64,000 nt of DNA from Asterochloris sp. CNOR1 (taxonomy: Eukaryota > Chlorophyta > Trebouxiophyceae > Trebouxiales > Trebouxiaceae), in the NCBI GenBank assembly GCA_963969365.1, contig OZ017755.1:2294001-2358000 (forward strand), written 5' to 3'. Below, in pieces: positions 36,191-47,200 of the stretch (the stretch's first letter is position 1; every line of letters begins with the position of its first letter). A program made the translations under genes and the position numbers. The notes beneath the pieces were generated by a model. The model was not told the origin of the DNA, ran no database searches, and saw nothing but the letters and a program-made list of their open reading frames with translations.

Positions 36191-39100
36191 ATGGTGACTT
36201 TGAAGGTGGATGCTGTGGGCACCGGCATCATAGCAGCGCTGGTTGTGTTTGTCGTGCTCTGGCAGGTGAGTGCAGACATGCGGTCCCGCCTTGGCGCCCC
36301 TCATTCAAGTTTGGCCTGTACAGCGGGACCTGCCTGCTGTGTAAGGGTATGTAAGCCTCTGCATGATCAGCAGGAGGCACTGGCTGCTTTGCATGCTTCT
36401 GGCAGGCATTCAGCTTGCAGGATCTCCTCAACCAGCCTGTCGCCTGCACATCGCATGCACCTCACGTAGGCATACAGCTGTTGCCATGTACCAAGCATCA
36501 TTCATTTAGGGCCAGACAAGTCTTAACACGTGCCTAGAACGATTTCTTGAGCTTGCCTCTCTCTGAGCTGCCCTGTCAACGTCCCACCCTGAACATGCAC
36601 CACCGCTTGCCGTTGAACAAACATGGAGTGCATGCTTGTGTCTCAGCTTTTGACTCTCATAAACAAGAGCTGCTGCTGCAGGACCTCCACCATCGCCTGC
36701 CAGATGACGGCCACAGTATGCGCCAGCGGCATACGGAGCTCATTGATAACACCTTTGTGCCCACAGGGCTAGCCACGGATGCGGCCGACCTTCTGGGGGT
36801 CAACCTGACCACAGCTGTGCAGGCCATGCCGACCCAGCCTGCCACACCTGCGCCCGTGGCTCCTCTGGAGACCATTTTCGTGTCCATTGCAGCATACAGG
36901 TGACAGCTGCTTGTGGCCTGACTCTGCACTTGCCGCCACTGACCAGGTGTGTTAACAACATTGAGGGACAGCTGCATGCAGCAGCAGCCCTGCCTGCTCA
37001 CCAGGGGTGCCTGCTGCCACTCAAGGGAGTCTCATCTACCTGGTGCTCTGCAGCACTCCGGCATGTCTGCTCAGCACCTGCGCAATCATTACTCCCGGCC
37101 CTACTGCCAGCACAGCATGCCTGCACTGCCAGGATGCCTGCTCACATCGAGAGCCCGTTGAGACGCAGCAGACACACAGCACCCATGGCCCGCTGCCACC
37201 ACACTCTATTGCCCTGGACCATCTGCCCTGCAGCAATGGCAAGTCATGGCCGGATGCTCAGCGCCCATGGCCAGCTGCTGCCTGGGGTTGCTGCGCAATG
37301 TCTGCGCTGCAGGCACATGGATGTTGCCTTCGTCTTCAGCTCCCTGCACAGGTCCTTCGCCAACAGTACTGAACTGGCACCCCATGCCCTTCAGGGACAA
37401 CGAGTGTGCGTCCACCCTCAACAGCCTCTACAGGAATGCGACCCACCCCGAGCGTGTGCACGTGGGCGTGTGCCAGCAGCTCAAGCTGGCCGACGAGAGC
37501 TGCCTGCCTCCCAGCGTCCCCTGGAGCGACGAGGTGTCCCTCATCACCGTGCCCTTCTTTCAGGCCAAGGGGCCTTGCTATGCCCGCCACCTGGTGACCA
37601 CACTGTACAAGTGAGTCTCTGACCTTCATCTGTTGCATCTGTGAGGCAGGCAGCAGATTGCGCAGGCCGGGGCCTCGTGTGGGATAATGCTGGGGACAGC
37701 TGCCATGGCCATGCTGTGATTGCCGCCAGGCCACCATGCTCCATGAGTAAGGCTGGCTGACCAGTGCTGGGTTGTTGATGTGCGGGATTGCAAAGGGAAC
37801 ATCCAGGCATTGCGGTGTGCTGTCCAACTGCAAGAGAACAGGCTGGGCAGCACACTGGAATGGGCGGTGGCTGCCTGCTCCCTTCATGTCCATGCCAGGT
37901 TGCACTACTGTCATTTCTGTGCTGATTTTCTGGGCTTGGCCATGAGTAGCCACGTGAGTGCCTCCACACTGCATCATCCAGGGGGTAGCATCCGCTAGAG
38001 ACTTCCATGCCTAGGTCCAGGGATGCAAATTGCCAGTACTGCTGCCTTGCTCACCTCTGTGTGACAAAAGGAACACAATGTCATGCAGCTGGACAGCCAT
38101 TCACTGCTGATCAAGGGCGGGGATGTGGCTGCTACAGACATGTCAAGGCTTTTGTGTAGGTCAGCACGCCAATTGAGCTTCTGAGACTCTGCTCAAGGCC
38201 TGGCCCCCCCTGGGTGCAGGAATGAGGACTTCTTCATGCAGCTGGACAGCCACTCAGTGCTGATTGAGGGCTGGGATGTGGCTGCCGTGGACATGTGGAA
38301 GCGCTGCCCCCATGAGAAGTGCGTGCTGTCACACTACCCTCTGGTGGATGGGTCCAGCGCTGGGGTCCCCGTCATCTGCAACGTGACCAACATGGAGTCC
38401 CATGGCCTGCCAGCCTTCCAGGCCATCATCTACGGGCTGCAGCAGGGGCAGTTCATGCCCACACCCATTGCAGGTGGGCTTGGTTGTGGGTGCATGTAGG
38501 CATGTAGCCTGGCTGCTGGTGGGGCCCGCCCAAATTCCCAGGGCATTGTCTCAGGGCTGCGGCAGGGGCACAGGCCCCTTGCCAGTGGGCTTGAAATCAG
38601 ATGTAGTTCAAGGTGAAGGCAGAAGCAGGTCTCACTCATGCTGAGGGTAGGCGAGGGAGCTTGCTGCTGCCCTGCTTGCGGCTTGCAAGTACAGCAGGTT
38701 ATGCAAAAGCATATACACTACTGTGCCACTGCGTCCCACTTGGGCATGCCACTTGCTGATGCTGTTCCCCTGAAGAGGTGCAGGTGCCAGCTTCGTGGAT
38801 GCCAGAATGCACCCTGTGTGCCCCATTGGATAAGCTCATCTGCTGATGCCACTCCTCACAACTGCTGCAGGTGCTGGCTTCATCATGGCCCGAGGAGAGG
38901 TGCTGCTGGACGTGCCGTATGACCCCCACCTGGACATGCTGTTTGTGGGCGAGGAGATTCTGCACTCAGCCCGCCTGTACACCCACGGGTACAACCTGTA
39001 TGCCCCAGACATGAATCTGGTCTTCCACCACTACAACCGCCGTGAGAAGCCCAGCATGTTCACAGATCTGAAGGAGGCCTGGCACAGACCCCAGCAGAAG

Positions 39101-39337
39101 AGCGCTGATCGTGCAAAGTACCTGTTGGGCGTGGCTGACATCACCAAGCCCCAGGATGAGGGGGAGCACTCCCTTGAATACTATGGCATGGGAACAGCTA
39201 GAAGCGTCCAGGACTACCTGGCTTATGCTGCCATTGACCTGAATGCCAAGACCCACACAACAGATCAGAAGTTCTGCAGACCACCACCCCTTGAGCTGCC
39301 AGTCGCTGCTGGCACCACTGAGTCTGATGTCAACTGA
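36191..39337 (+). CDS. GT60-type N-acetylglucosaminyltransferase, membrane anchored
   Basis: Exons 36191-36265, 36682-36899, 37395-37610, 38220-38473 and 38871-39337 give 409 aa. Residues about 8-25 (AVGTGIIAALVVFVVLWQ) form one N-terminal membrane anchor, so a type II Golgi topology is likely. The catalytic part begins ETIFVSIAAYRDNEC and carries GPCYARHLVTTLYK, NEDFFMQLDSHSVLIEGWD (metal/sugar-nucleotide region), AAGAGFIMARGEVLLDVPYDP (spliced across the last intron), VGEEILHSARLYTHGYNLYAP and VFHHYNR. These match the GlcNAc-transferase family that includes Dictyostelium Skp1 hydroxyproline GlcNAc transferase (GT60). The Dictyostelium enzyme is cytosolic, so the anchor suggests a different, secretory-pathway acceptor here. 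Activity on hydroxyproline is inference. Decayed copies of three exon edges lie in its introns. Confidence 0.87.
38070..38150 (+). repeat. Decayed copy of glycosyltransferase exon 4 start
   Basis: Offset by 153 bp from 38220-38303. Shared blocks are atgcagctggacagcca and gggatgtggctgc. The copy has lost the frame and its acceptor. Confidence 0.8.
38530..38600 (+). repeat. Decayed copy of glycosyltransferase exon 4 end
   Basis: Aligns with 38415-38485: gggctgcggcaggggca against gggctgcagcaggggca, followed in both by a gtgggcttg donor context. Confidence 0.7.
38750..38815 (+). repeat. Decayed copy of glycosyltransferase exon 5 acceptor side
   Basis: tgctgatgctgttcccctg, then gtgcaggtgccagcttc, aligns with 38841-38885 (tgctgatgccactcctca, then ctgcaggtgctggcttc). 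Confidence 0.65.
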
Positions 39338-40245
39338 ACAGTAACTTTATCAAGTGCGCATGCATGCCCTCAAGTCGGATCAAGGAACGCTTGACCACAT
39401 TTTATTGACATTGAGTCGCCACCTGCAGTCATGCTGAGTGACACGTGCAGCCAGCCGCTGACGATAGAGTGAGGTCCAGCGCTAATGTTGTGAACTGGGC
39501 AAGCTGCATAGCCAGGGCGGGCTGCTGTATGTAGGGGGCCTGAAAGGCCTGCATCAACTTAAGGCAGGCAGGCTCCAAGCTGCCTGCACCCTGGCAGCTG
39601 GCGCAGTCCTACCTGGACATCCCTTTCTGCCCGCTTGATGGGCTTGCATGATGCTGACAGGCCCCAACTGTAGTGTGCACAGGCTCAGCAACAGGCTGTA
39701 GGTTGTTGGTTGCTGCAGCACTGATGCTGAGGCTATGGGGTGGGGCTCCCCATATGAGTGCTAAGTAGGGCTGGCTAGCCAGGCAAGGGCCAACTTGTGT
39801 GGTTTGGCATCCTCTGTCCGGTGCTTGCAGCAGCCGCACAGCTCCATGCTGCAAGAGGTGACTCTCCAGGAGCTGTTTGGGAGGGGAATGAATGCTCACA
39901 CAGCTCCATCTGGGAGTGACATGTGGCTTCTGGCTGCAGTCTTAAAGGAAGTGTGCCGGCTCCTGCAGTGGCTGATGTGGCTCAGATGATACATGCTGTA
40001 ATCGGGCTGCTGGCTGCATTTGATGAGCAGCTCATGCAGGCACGCTCATGGAGTAATACGAAGGTACCACCAGTATAATGTTATGGCAGATTGCTTCGCA
40101 TAAGTACTCACTGAAAGAGGACGTACAAAGGACAGCCACCACTTGCACGCACCAAGGACACGAGCTGCCACACTATCGCTGACAGCTCTGAAACCACGCC
40201 AGTAGACCGAGCTCTCGCGAAGCATCCTCAGAAGCCACAGCACCA
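39338..40245. other. Intergenic region, glycosyltransferase to aminotransferase
   Basis: 908 bases with no supported exon on either strand. TGTAA occurs near 39996. The last 200 bases are AT-richer and may be promoter and 5' UTR of the aminotransferase. Confidence 0.4.
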
Positions 40246-43200
40246 ATGGGCAAAGGCAGCAGAGCTACCCTCGCCATCCCTCAGCTGCAGCAGAAGAATG
40301 TTCCCATCAGAGCATTCAACTTCTCTGCGGGCGCTGCCATGTTCGATACTTCAGTTATGTTGGGTCTGCAACAGGAGCTGCTGAGCTATGAGCACAGCGG
40401 CATGAGCTTGGTGGTGAGTGTCGATGATGCTGGCATATCTCACCCGATGCTTGTCCTGCGGGGCCCCTCTGTTGCCAGGGACTCCTGTGTTACCACCAGC
40501 TTCCTCTGCAAGGGTCTGATGGCAGGGACTTGAATGCTCAAGCAATGGTCAACATCTGCCCCTGTTCTGCGGTGTACAGGCTTAAAGCTGCTTGAGTGGG
40601 GTGATGCGGCTGCTATCTGCCTCTTTCATGCTGCCTGTCCCAGCTAGTTAGGCTGCCGTCAACAACCATGGCCACTCTAGGCCTTTGGAGGGCTCCCACT
40701 CAACGGCATGCTGAGAATGCCCTAGTTCCCTGCTGCAGGAGATGAGCCAACGGGATGCAGGAGGTCCAGTGCAGCAGGTCATTGCCAGGTAAGCAGAAGC
40801 TGCAGGCAGCGATCAATTTGCAGACTCGCCAGGCTGGCACACGATGCCATCACCTCGCGCATGCGCTGACTCCCGCCGGTCTGCGCGGCATTAGATTCCC
40901 GTCCCCTATCCTAGTTTTGCAGTTGGGCCTGCCAGCTCTTCCCCCAAATGCATGGCAGCCATGGCTTAAACATGCAGCCATGCATTGCAGGGCTGAGAGG
41001 AACCTCAGACAGCTATTGCAGATCCCGGGCAACTACCGAGTGCTGTTCCAGCATGGAGGCGCGCATGCTGTGATGGCGGCGCTGCCCTTGAACCTGCTAG
41101 GTGAACCTGCTTGCTCACCCTGCTGAAAACGGTGTGCTGCGATCTTTGCGCCAGGCTGTCACATGGGGGGCCCATGTGACAGCCCACATGGAACCCTGTC
41201 CTGTCCCCAGGGGCGCACAACTCATAACTGCATGTGCTGGCACAGCCTGACACTCAGCACACAGTGTGGTGGGGCGTCTGTACTGCTGAATGTATGACTC
41301 AAAAACCGCTGAGGGGCTGGCAGTTGGGTGTGCCAAATGTATGATACCTGGCTTTTGTGAGAACAGACTTCTTGATCTGCATTGGCCAGTTTATAATGTA
41401 CGCTGGCGCGGCAGCGATGCAGGACAAGGGCTGTGGTCTACTCCTGGGCCTGGCATGGAGAGCTCAGAGCATTGCATTGCAGTCCTGCAGTGGCTGGTCT
41501 TCGTGCTCTTTCTGCAACTGTGCAGAGGACAGGACAGTTCGTGAACAGTGCTCTTGACTCGCAGAGTACAGCACAGCACTCACCAAATCTGCACCGCTAA
41601 GAGTTTGTGCGTCCCTGCTGACGTGCTCTTGGCTACCTCTGTGTAGGGGACAAGACAGTGGTGGACTATGTGAACGGCGGTGTATGGTCAGAGAAGGCTG
41701 CAAAAGAGGCCAGCAAGTGGGCCCGGGTGCACCAGCCAGCCGGCAGCTTGGACACTGAGGCGGGGCTGAGCTACCCCCCAGCAGAGCAGTGGTGCGTTCC
41801 CTTCTGCTTTGCTGATTGTGCTACCAGCAGAAGGTAGCCCGCTGCCACCCCTGCTGAGCTGGTAGTCAGTGTCTTTGTGCAGCGGCATGGTCAGCTCCTC
41901 AAAAAAGCCTCCGCTGCAAGGAGTGTCTGACAGCCTACGACATGGTGTCTGCACCACACCGTAGATATGTCATGGCTGCTCAGCGCCTGCAAGGGCGTCC
42001 TAATAGCCTGGTGTCTCTGGTCAAGAATGTTCTGTGCAGGGCTGCAGCCACCTGACCATGGCAAGGGCAGCTGATGAGTGCATGCAACTTGCAGTCTGGA
42101 GACATGTGCAGGTTTGCTGCTTCAAAATACATGTCTCTGCCCTGCAGGGATCTGTCCCCCAAGGCAGCCTACGTCCATGTCTGCGGCAATGAGACCATGT
42201 CAGGCCTCGCCTTTCACCAGGAGCCCTCTGTCGGCCCCGGCCACACCCTGGTCACCGACATGACCAGCAGCCTGCTCTCGCGCCCAGTGGATGTCAGCAA
42301 GTACGGCGTCATCTATGCCAGCAGCGGCAAGAATCTGGGGCCTGCGGGTGTGGCCGTCGTCATTGTGCGCGAGGACCTGTTGGGGCATGAGGCTGCCCAG
42401 GTGAGCTGTGGATGCAACTGACTTGAGCAGAATGAGGTGGTGCCGCCTAGTGGCCTCTTCTGCGCTGTGCTGGGGTCGGTGCCTAAGAACCGTTATGTGC
42501 TGCAGCTCACTGCCCATTGACCCGAAAGGTCGGTCCTTTGCAGCTGCTGCTCTTGCTTGGAGAGTTGGTTTGGAGTCCACTCTGTCGATCCTCCCACCCT
42601 TGGATCCTTTGTCTGGAAGCTGGTCAGCTTCCAGCAAAGTACCTGCTGCCTATGCCTCCTGAGATCACCTTTTGTCTTCTTGCTGACCCGCCCTTTGTTT
42701 GTGTGTCATGCAGACCCCCAGCATCCTGTCCTGGGCAACCCAGGATGCTGCTCACAACATCTACAACACGCCCAACATCTTTGCTATCTGGGGAGTGGAG
42801 CGGGTCACTGCTGACCTGCTGCAGAAAGGCGGGCTGGAGGCTGCTGGCATCCGCTCAGCGCGGCGAGCGCAGCAGGTGGGTGGCTGGGGTGCGCTTGGAC
42901 TGTGTGGCTTGTGGGGGCTCTTGCTTTGGACCATCATGCCCAGATGAAACCAGGTGCACCTGTCGGCAATGAATACCTGCCGGCGGGAGAGGGTCTTGAG
43001 GCAGGGGGTGGATTCAGAGGCCAGAAAGCAATGATTGAAAGGCAGCTGCAGGTGGCAGCTTGTTGTGCAGGCTCTTAGATCCCCTCAGCAGCAGCTCACA
43101 GGGCAGCAAGAAGTGATGCATGCTGGGTGCAGCGATGCTGAATGCTTATCATGCCCTGCTGCAGGTGTACGATGCACTGGACGGCTCTGAGGGTTTCTAC

Positions 43201-43730
43201 TCCAATCGGGTGGACCCCACCTACCGATCCCACACTGCCATCCCCTTCAGGTGGGACTGGTTGTGGCCTGCGCCTGCAGCGCTGCAGCACATTTGTCTTT
43301 GACAGGCCTGGCACAATGCTGTCACAATACCCGCAGCCTGCCACTCGTGCGCGTCAATGACATCAGTGTGAGTTGACAGCATCGGGAGCTGGCGGTGTCC
43401 ATGGCCATGGCGATGTCCATGGCAGAAGGCTTAAGAGAGCCTGTCCAGGTCCTGGCGCACAGCAACCACCAGCACGCCATGTCTCTCGCTCCTGCAGCAG
43501 CCAGGCATTCATAAGGCTTCATTTCTACCTGCTGCAGGATCCGCGAGGGGGACAGGCAGCTGGAGGACGCCTTTGTGGCTGAGTCTACAGCTGCAGGACT
43601 GCTGCAGCTGTTTGGGCATCCTCTGATGGGCGGCCTCCGTGTGTGCATCTACAATGGCCTGCCCGACGAGGCCATAGATGCGCTGCTGCACTTCATGGCA
43701 GCCTTCAGGCTCAAGTACCAGGGGCGGTGA
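40246..43730 (+). CDS. PSAT: Phosphoserine aminotransferase
   Basis: PLP enzyme of the phosphorylated serine pathway, converting 3-phosphohydroxypyruvate and glutamate to O-phosphoserine and 2-oxoglutarate. Exons 40246-40413, 40739-40788, 40991-41100, 41647-41791, 42148-42400, 42714-42875, 43165-43250 and 43538-43730 give 388 aa. Family blocks: [74 protein letters not shown], then [12 protein letters not shown] with the Schiff-base Lys at about 219, and [10 protein letters not shown]. The C terminus [20 protein letters not shown] is standard. The first conserved block starts near residue 24, so there is little room for a plastid transit peptide, unlike land-plant enzymes; an unseen upstream exon is the alternative. 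Confidence 0.95.
41500..41552 (+). repeat. Decayed copy of aminotransferase exon 4 acceptor side
   Basis: cgtgctctttctgcaactgtg, then gaggacaggacagt and gtgaacagtg, parallels cgtgctcttggctacctctg, then ggggacaagacagt and gtgaacggcg at 41618-41682. Confidence 0.6.
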
Positions 43731-44263
43731 CAGCCCTTCAAAGGCAATCCCACATTGCTGGCCAGGCAGGACATTTGAAAGGACAGCAAGCTCTGGCCCT
43801 TCCTGCGTGGGGCAAAGAAGCCTTTGACCCACAGTTGAAGTGCTGCCCCAGCCCCCACGCAGCAACCATGACGCAGCTTGCCGCTAGAGATGCTGGGCAT
43901 TCCCGAACATACGTCTTTTGGTCCCCGCACATGACCCTCGAATCTTCGCACAGTACAGCCACCGCCCATTGTACCCCCAGTTCTTTTGTATGCCCTTAGT
44001 GCTTGAACTGCCAGCGGGTGGGAGGAGCTGCTTAATTTGGTGAGCAGCCATTACTGCAAGTGGAATGGCAGCGTCTAGTGTACCATCTTGATTTCATGGG
44101 CTGCCACAGCTGCAGAGCATCGTCCGTCTTTACTGAGGCACAATGCAGTAGTGTTCAAAGGATGAACCAGTCTGTACGAATGAACACCTTCCTGGCTTTC
44201 AGTCATCAACATGTTATGCCCCTCCCAATTTTGCATGTAAAAGTGGTGCTGCAAAGCAGACCC
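43731..44263. other. Tail-to-tail intergenic region, aminotransferase / LRR gene
   Basis: 533 bases between two TGA stops on opposite strands. TGTAA at 44236-44240 could end the aminotransferase transcript. No supported exon. Confidence 0.4.
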
Positions 44264-47200
44264 TCAGGGAAATTGCGGGTCCGGGTGCATTACATGGGTT
44301 GTGTGGCTGTCAGCATCAGTGCTTCCTTCACTCTGCAGCGAGTCTCTGCTGGTTTGTGTGTCTATGACTGATACGTAACCGGCTGCCATGGGGGCATCTG
44401 TACCAGTCTGCAGGAGGCCCCCCTCTGGGGGGCCTGCTGCATTGCTGAGCAGTGCAGCTGGCTGGCCAGGGCTGCGAGTTGCATGCTGCATGCCTGCTGA
44501 GTCCCTGGTGGTAGGCTGCAGCCCCACCGCCAGGTTGCCATCATCATCCAGCCAGGGGCAGGCGGCTTCTGGCAGAAGCAGCACGTCCAGCTGCAGCTTC
44601 CCCTTGGCTGGCAGGGCTGTGTCCCATTGCTTGGCTGCCACGTCAAACACCTCCCCAGCGGGCGACTGCCCAGCTGCTCGCAGGCCTTTACCGTCCAGGA
44701 CGATGTTGCTCCACGTCGCGAAGCCAGCCTGCTTGCCCTGCAAGAGGGGAGTGAGACACACCTTCACTCTCTGTGTGACTTGCCCAATCCTGGACTGCTT
44801 GATGATGCTCGACCTCCAGGGACCAGCCTGCTTGCCCTGCATGTGCTGCACAAGCTGCAGGTTGTGTGCATCCATCATCAGGCCATGCAGGCACTGCGGC
44901 AGCTTCTGGGCAACAAAGCTGGGCAAGGCACAAAAAGGGCACGGTCATCATGCTGAGCTCCTCACAACTGCAGATGCTGCGCAGCTGCAGCTGCAGGCCA
45001 CACCACTGCTGCAACTGCTTTCTTCATAGATGTGCCACCAGCACCCACTGCTGACTGACCACCTCTGCTGCAGTCCTGTGCTGTCACTGCTTTCTTTGTG
45101 GTCGTGCCACAAGCATGTACCTGGCTGACAGGCATGCCTGCCACTCAGCCTCCAGACAGACAGGCATGTCCAACCTGAATGCTAAATGCCACCAACACCT
45201 GCAGCATGCCTACCTGAAGCTGCTCAGGCTGCAAGAGCAGAGCACCTTTTACCCTCCACCAGAGAGGCATGACACGATCATTGCTTCAAGCTGAAGCATG
45301 CAGCTGGCTGTCCAGGCTGATGCTGCACAGGCTGAGACCCACGTGTCACGAGCAAACGGTCAGCTTGCAATATGCTGACCCCCAAGCCCCCCTGAAGCTC
45401 GTGCTGTGCAAGCTGCACCACCACGGCTCTATACAGGGAGGCACAACATCATGGCCACTTTCCAGCTGCAGCATGCAGCACGCTGTCCGGGCCCTTCCTG
45501 CAACATGTGCTGCACAAGCTGAGCCAAGATCCCTGACCGGAACACCTGCAGCTGGGGCACGCCTAGCCCAGCTGAAACGTGTTGCTGCACCACCCTGCTA
45601 ATCCCTGAAGGTGAGGCTGCACCAGCTGCGCTGCCACAGTCCTTTTACACATGAGCATGCACCATCCTGCTCAACTCATACCTGGAGCTCATGCTTCACC
45701 AGCTGCTCTGCCACAGTCCTGTCCCTGTCCACAGCCAGGTCCAGGAGAAAGCGCCGGCCCACAGGAGCTACGGCCGCTGCTGTAGCTGCCGCGGGCGGGG
45801 TTGCAGGCTTCTTGGCGGTTCCCTGTTTGCCTCCTGCGTCGCCTTTGCCCTTCTTGCCCTTCTCCTCTGCAGGAGGCTCAGGCTCCGGGGGCAGCTGCCT
45901 GTACATCAGTCAGCACAGACCCAGCTTGAGTTGCTTGACTCTGCTGCCCTGCCTCGCATGGCGCACACATGCAGCCCCATGCTCACAGCAGGTACACTGC
46001 CAGCGCACGCTTCAGCGGCACTGCTGGCTTGCTGGAGGTCAGCAACTGTGAGACCCGGCGCTCACCTCTCAGTGGTGCCAGTTGCACAGCGCCCAAGCTC
46101 GAGCCTGAATCGTGGGTGCGCCTGCAGGTGGGTCTGCAGCTGGCGCAGCAGGCACTGCCCGGCCACACCCCCCAGCACTGTCTGGCTCAGGTCCAGGCGT
46201 GTGAGAGCCACCTGCCCTGAGCCAAAGGCGACAGCCAGCGCCATGAGCCCCTGCAGGTGCCAGGAAAAGGGTCTAAGGTTTAGGCAAGTCGCCCGCCTGG
46301 TCAGGCTCCAGTTGAAGCCAAAGAGCCATGCCCTGCCTGCCCTTCTCAGGTATGACATGCAATTGCATACACGGGTACACTGCAAGGCGCTTCTACGCTG
46401 CCTGGGGACAGGCAGGCAGTGTGCACCCTGTGCGGGTGCCGTGCTCAGCTTGGCATTAGCTGTATGCTTGTGGTCGCTGAGCCTTTAGGGGCGCCAGCGT
46501 GCTGGAGCTTCTGCTTTCGCCAAGCTGGCCACCCCGTGGAGAGGGCTGCAGCTTGCTGAGCACCCTGAACCTTCCAACCCTTGCCCTGTAGAGGCAGCCG
46601 CAGCCTTGCTGAGCATGATGAACATTCCCTTTCTTGATGCACAGAGCTTGCTTCCCCTGTGCATTTGCAGCAAGCTTTGGCCCCCACCACGCGGCAGCAC
46701 AGATGGACGATAGAAACAACTGGCAGTAAAGCTTTTGGAGCTGTGCACCCACCTGGTCCGACATCTGCACCCTGCTAAGGTCCAGACTCTCCAGTCCCAG
46801 CCCCGGCTGCTGCAGGCTGGCAGCAACTGCTGCCAGCCCATCTTGCAGACGACACCAGGAGATACTCAGGTGCCTGAGGCCGACCCCTGCATGCAGCCAA
46901 AGTGCCGCCTCTCATACACTGTCGAGTTGCAGAAAATGTTCAAGTGCCTGAGGCATGCCCCTGCATGCACCAGCTGGCCTTCTCCAGCATGCTGGCAATG
47001 TGCATGCCACAGCCACCCTGTGCAGCGTGCTGCACAGTGGCTGCTGCAAGAAGCTGCCTCATTCCAACCAGTAGAGGCCTTTTGCTAGTCCAGTGTACGT
47101 CGTGGCATTATAGCATATTGCTGAGAACTGCATCGGGGAAATGGTGACCTTACTCAGTCTTGTAACAAGGCAGTGCGTTGAGCACAATGCAGGACCGCCC

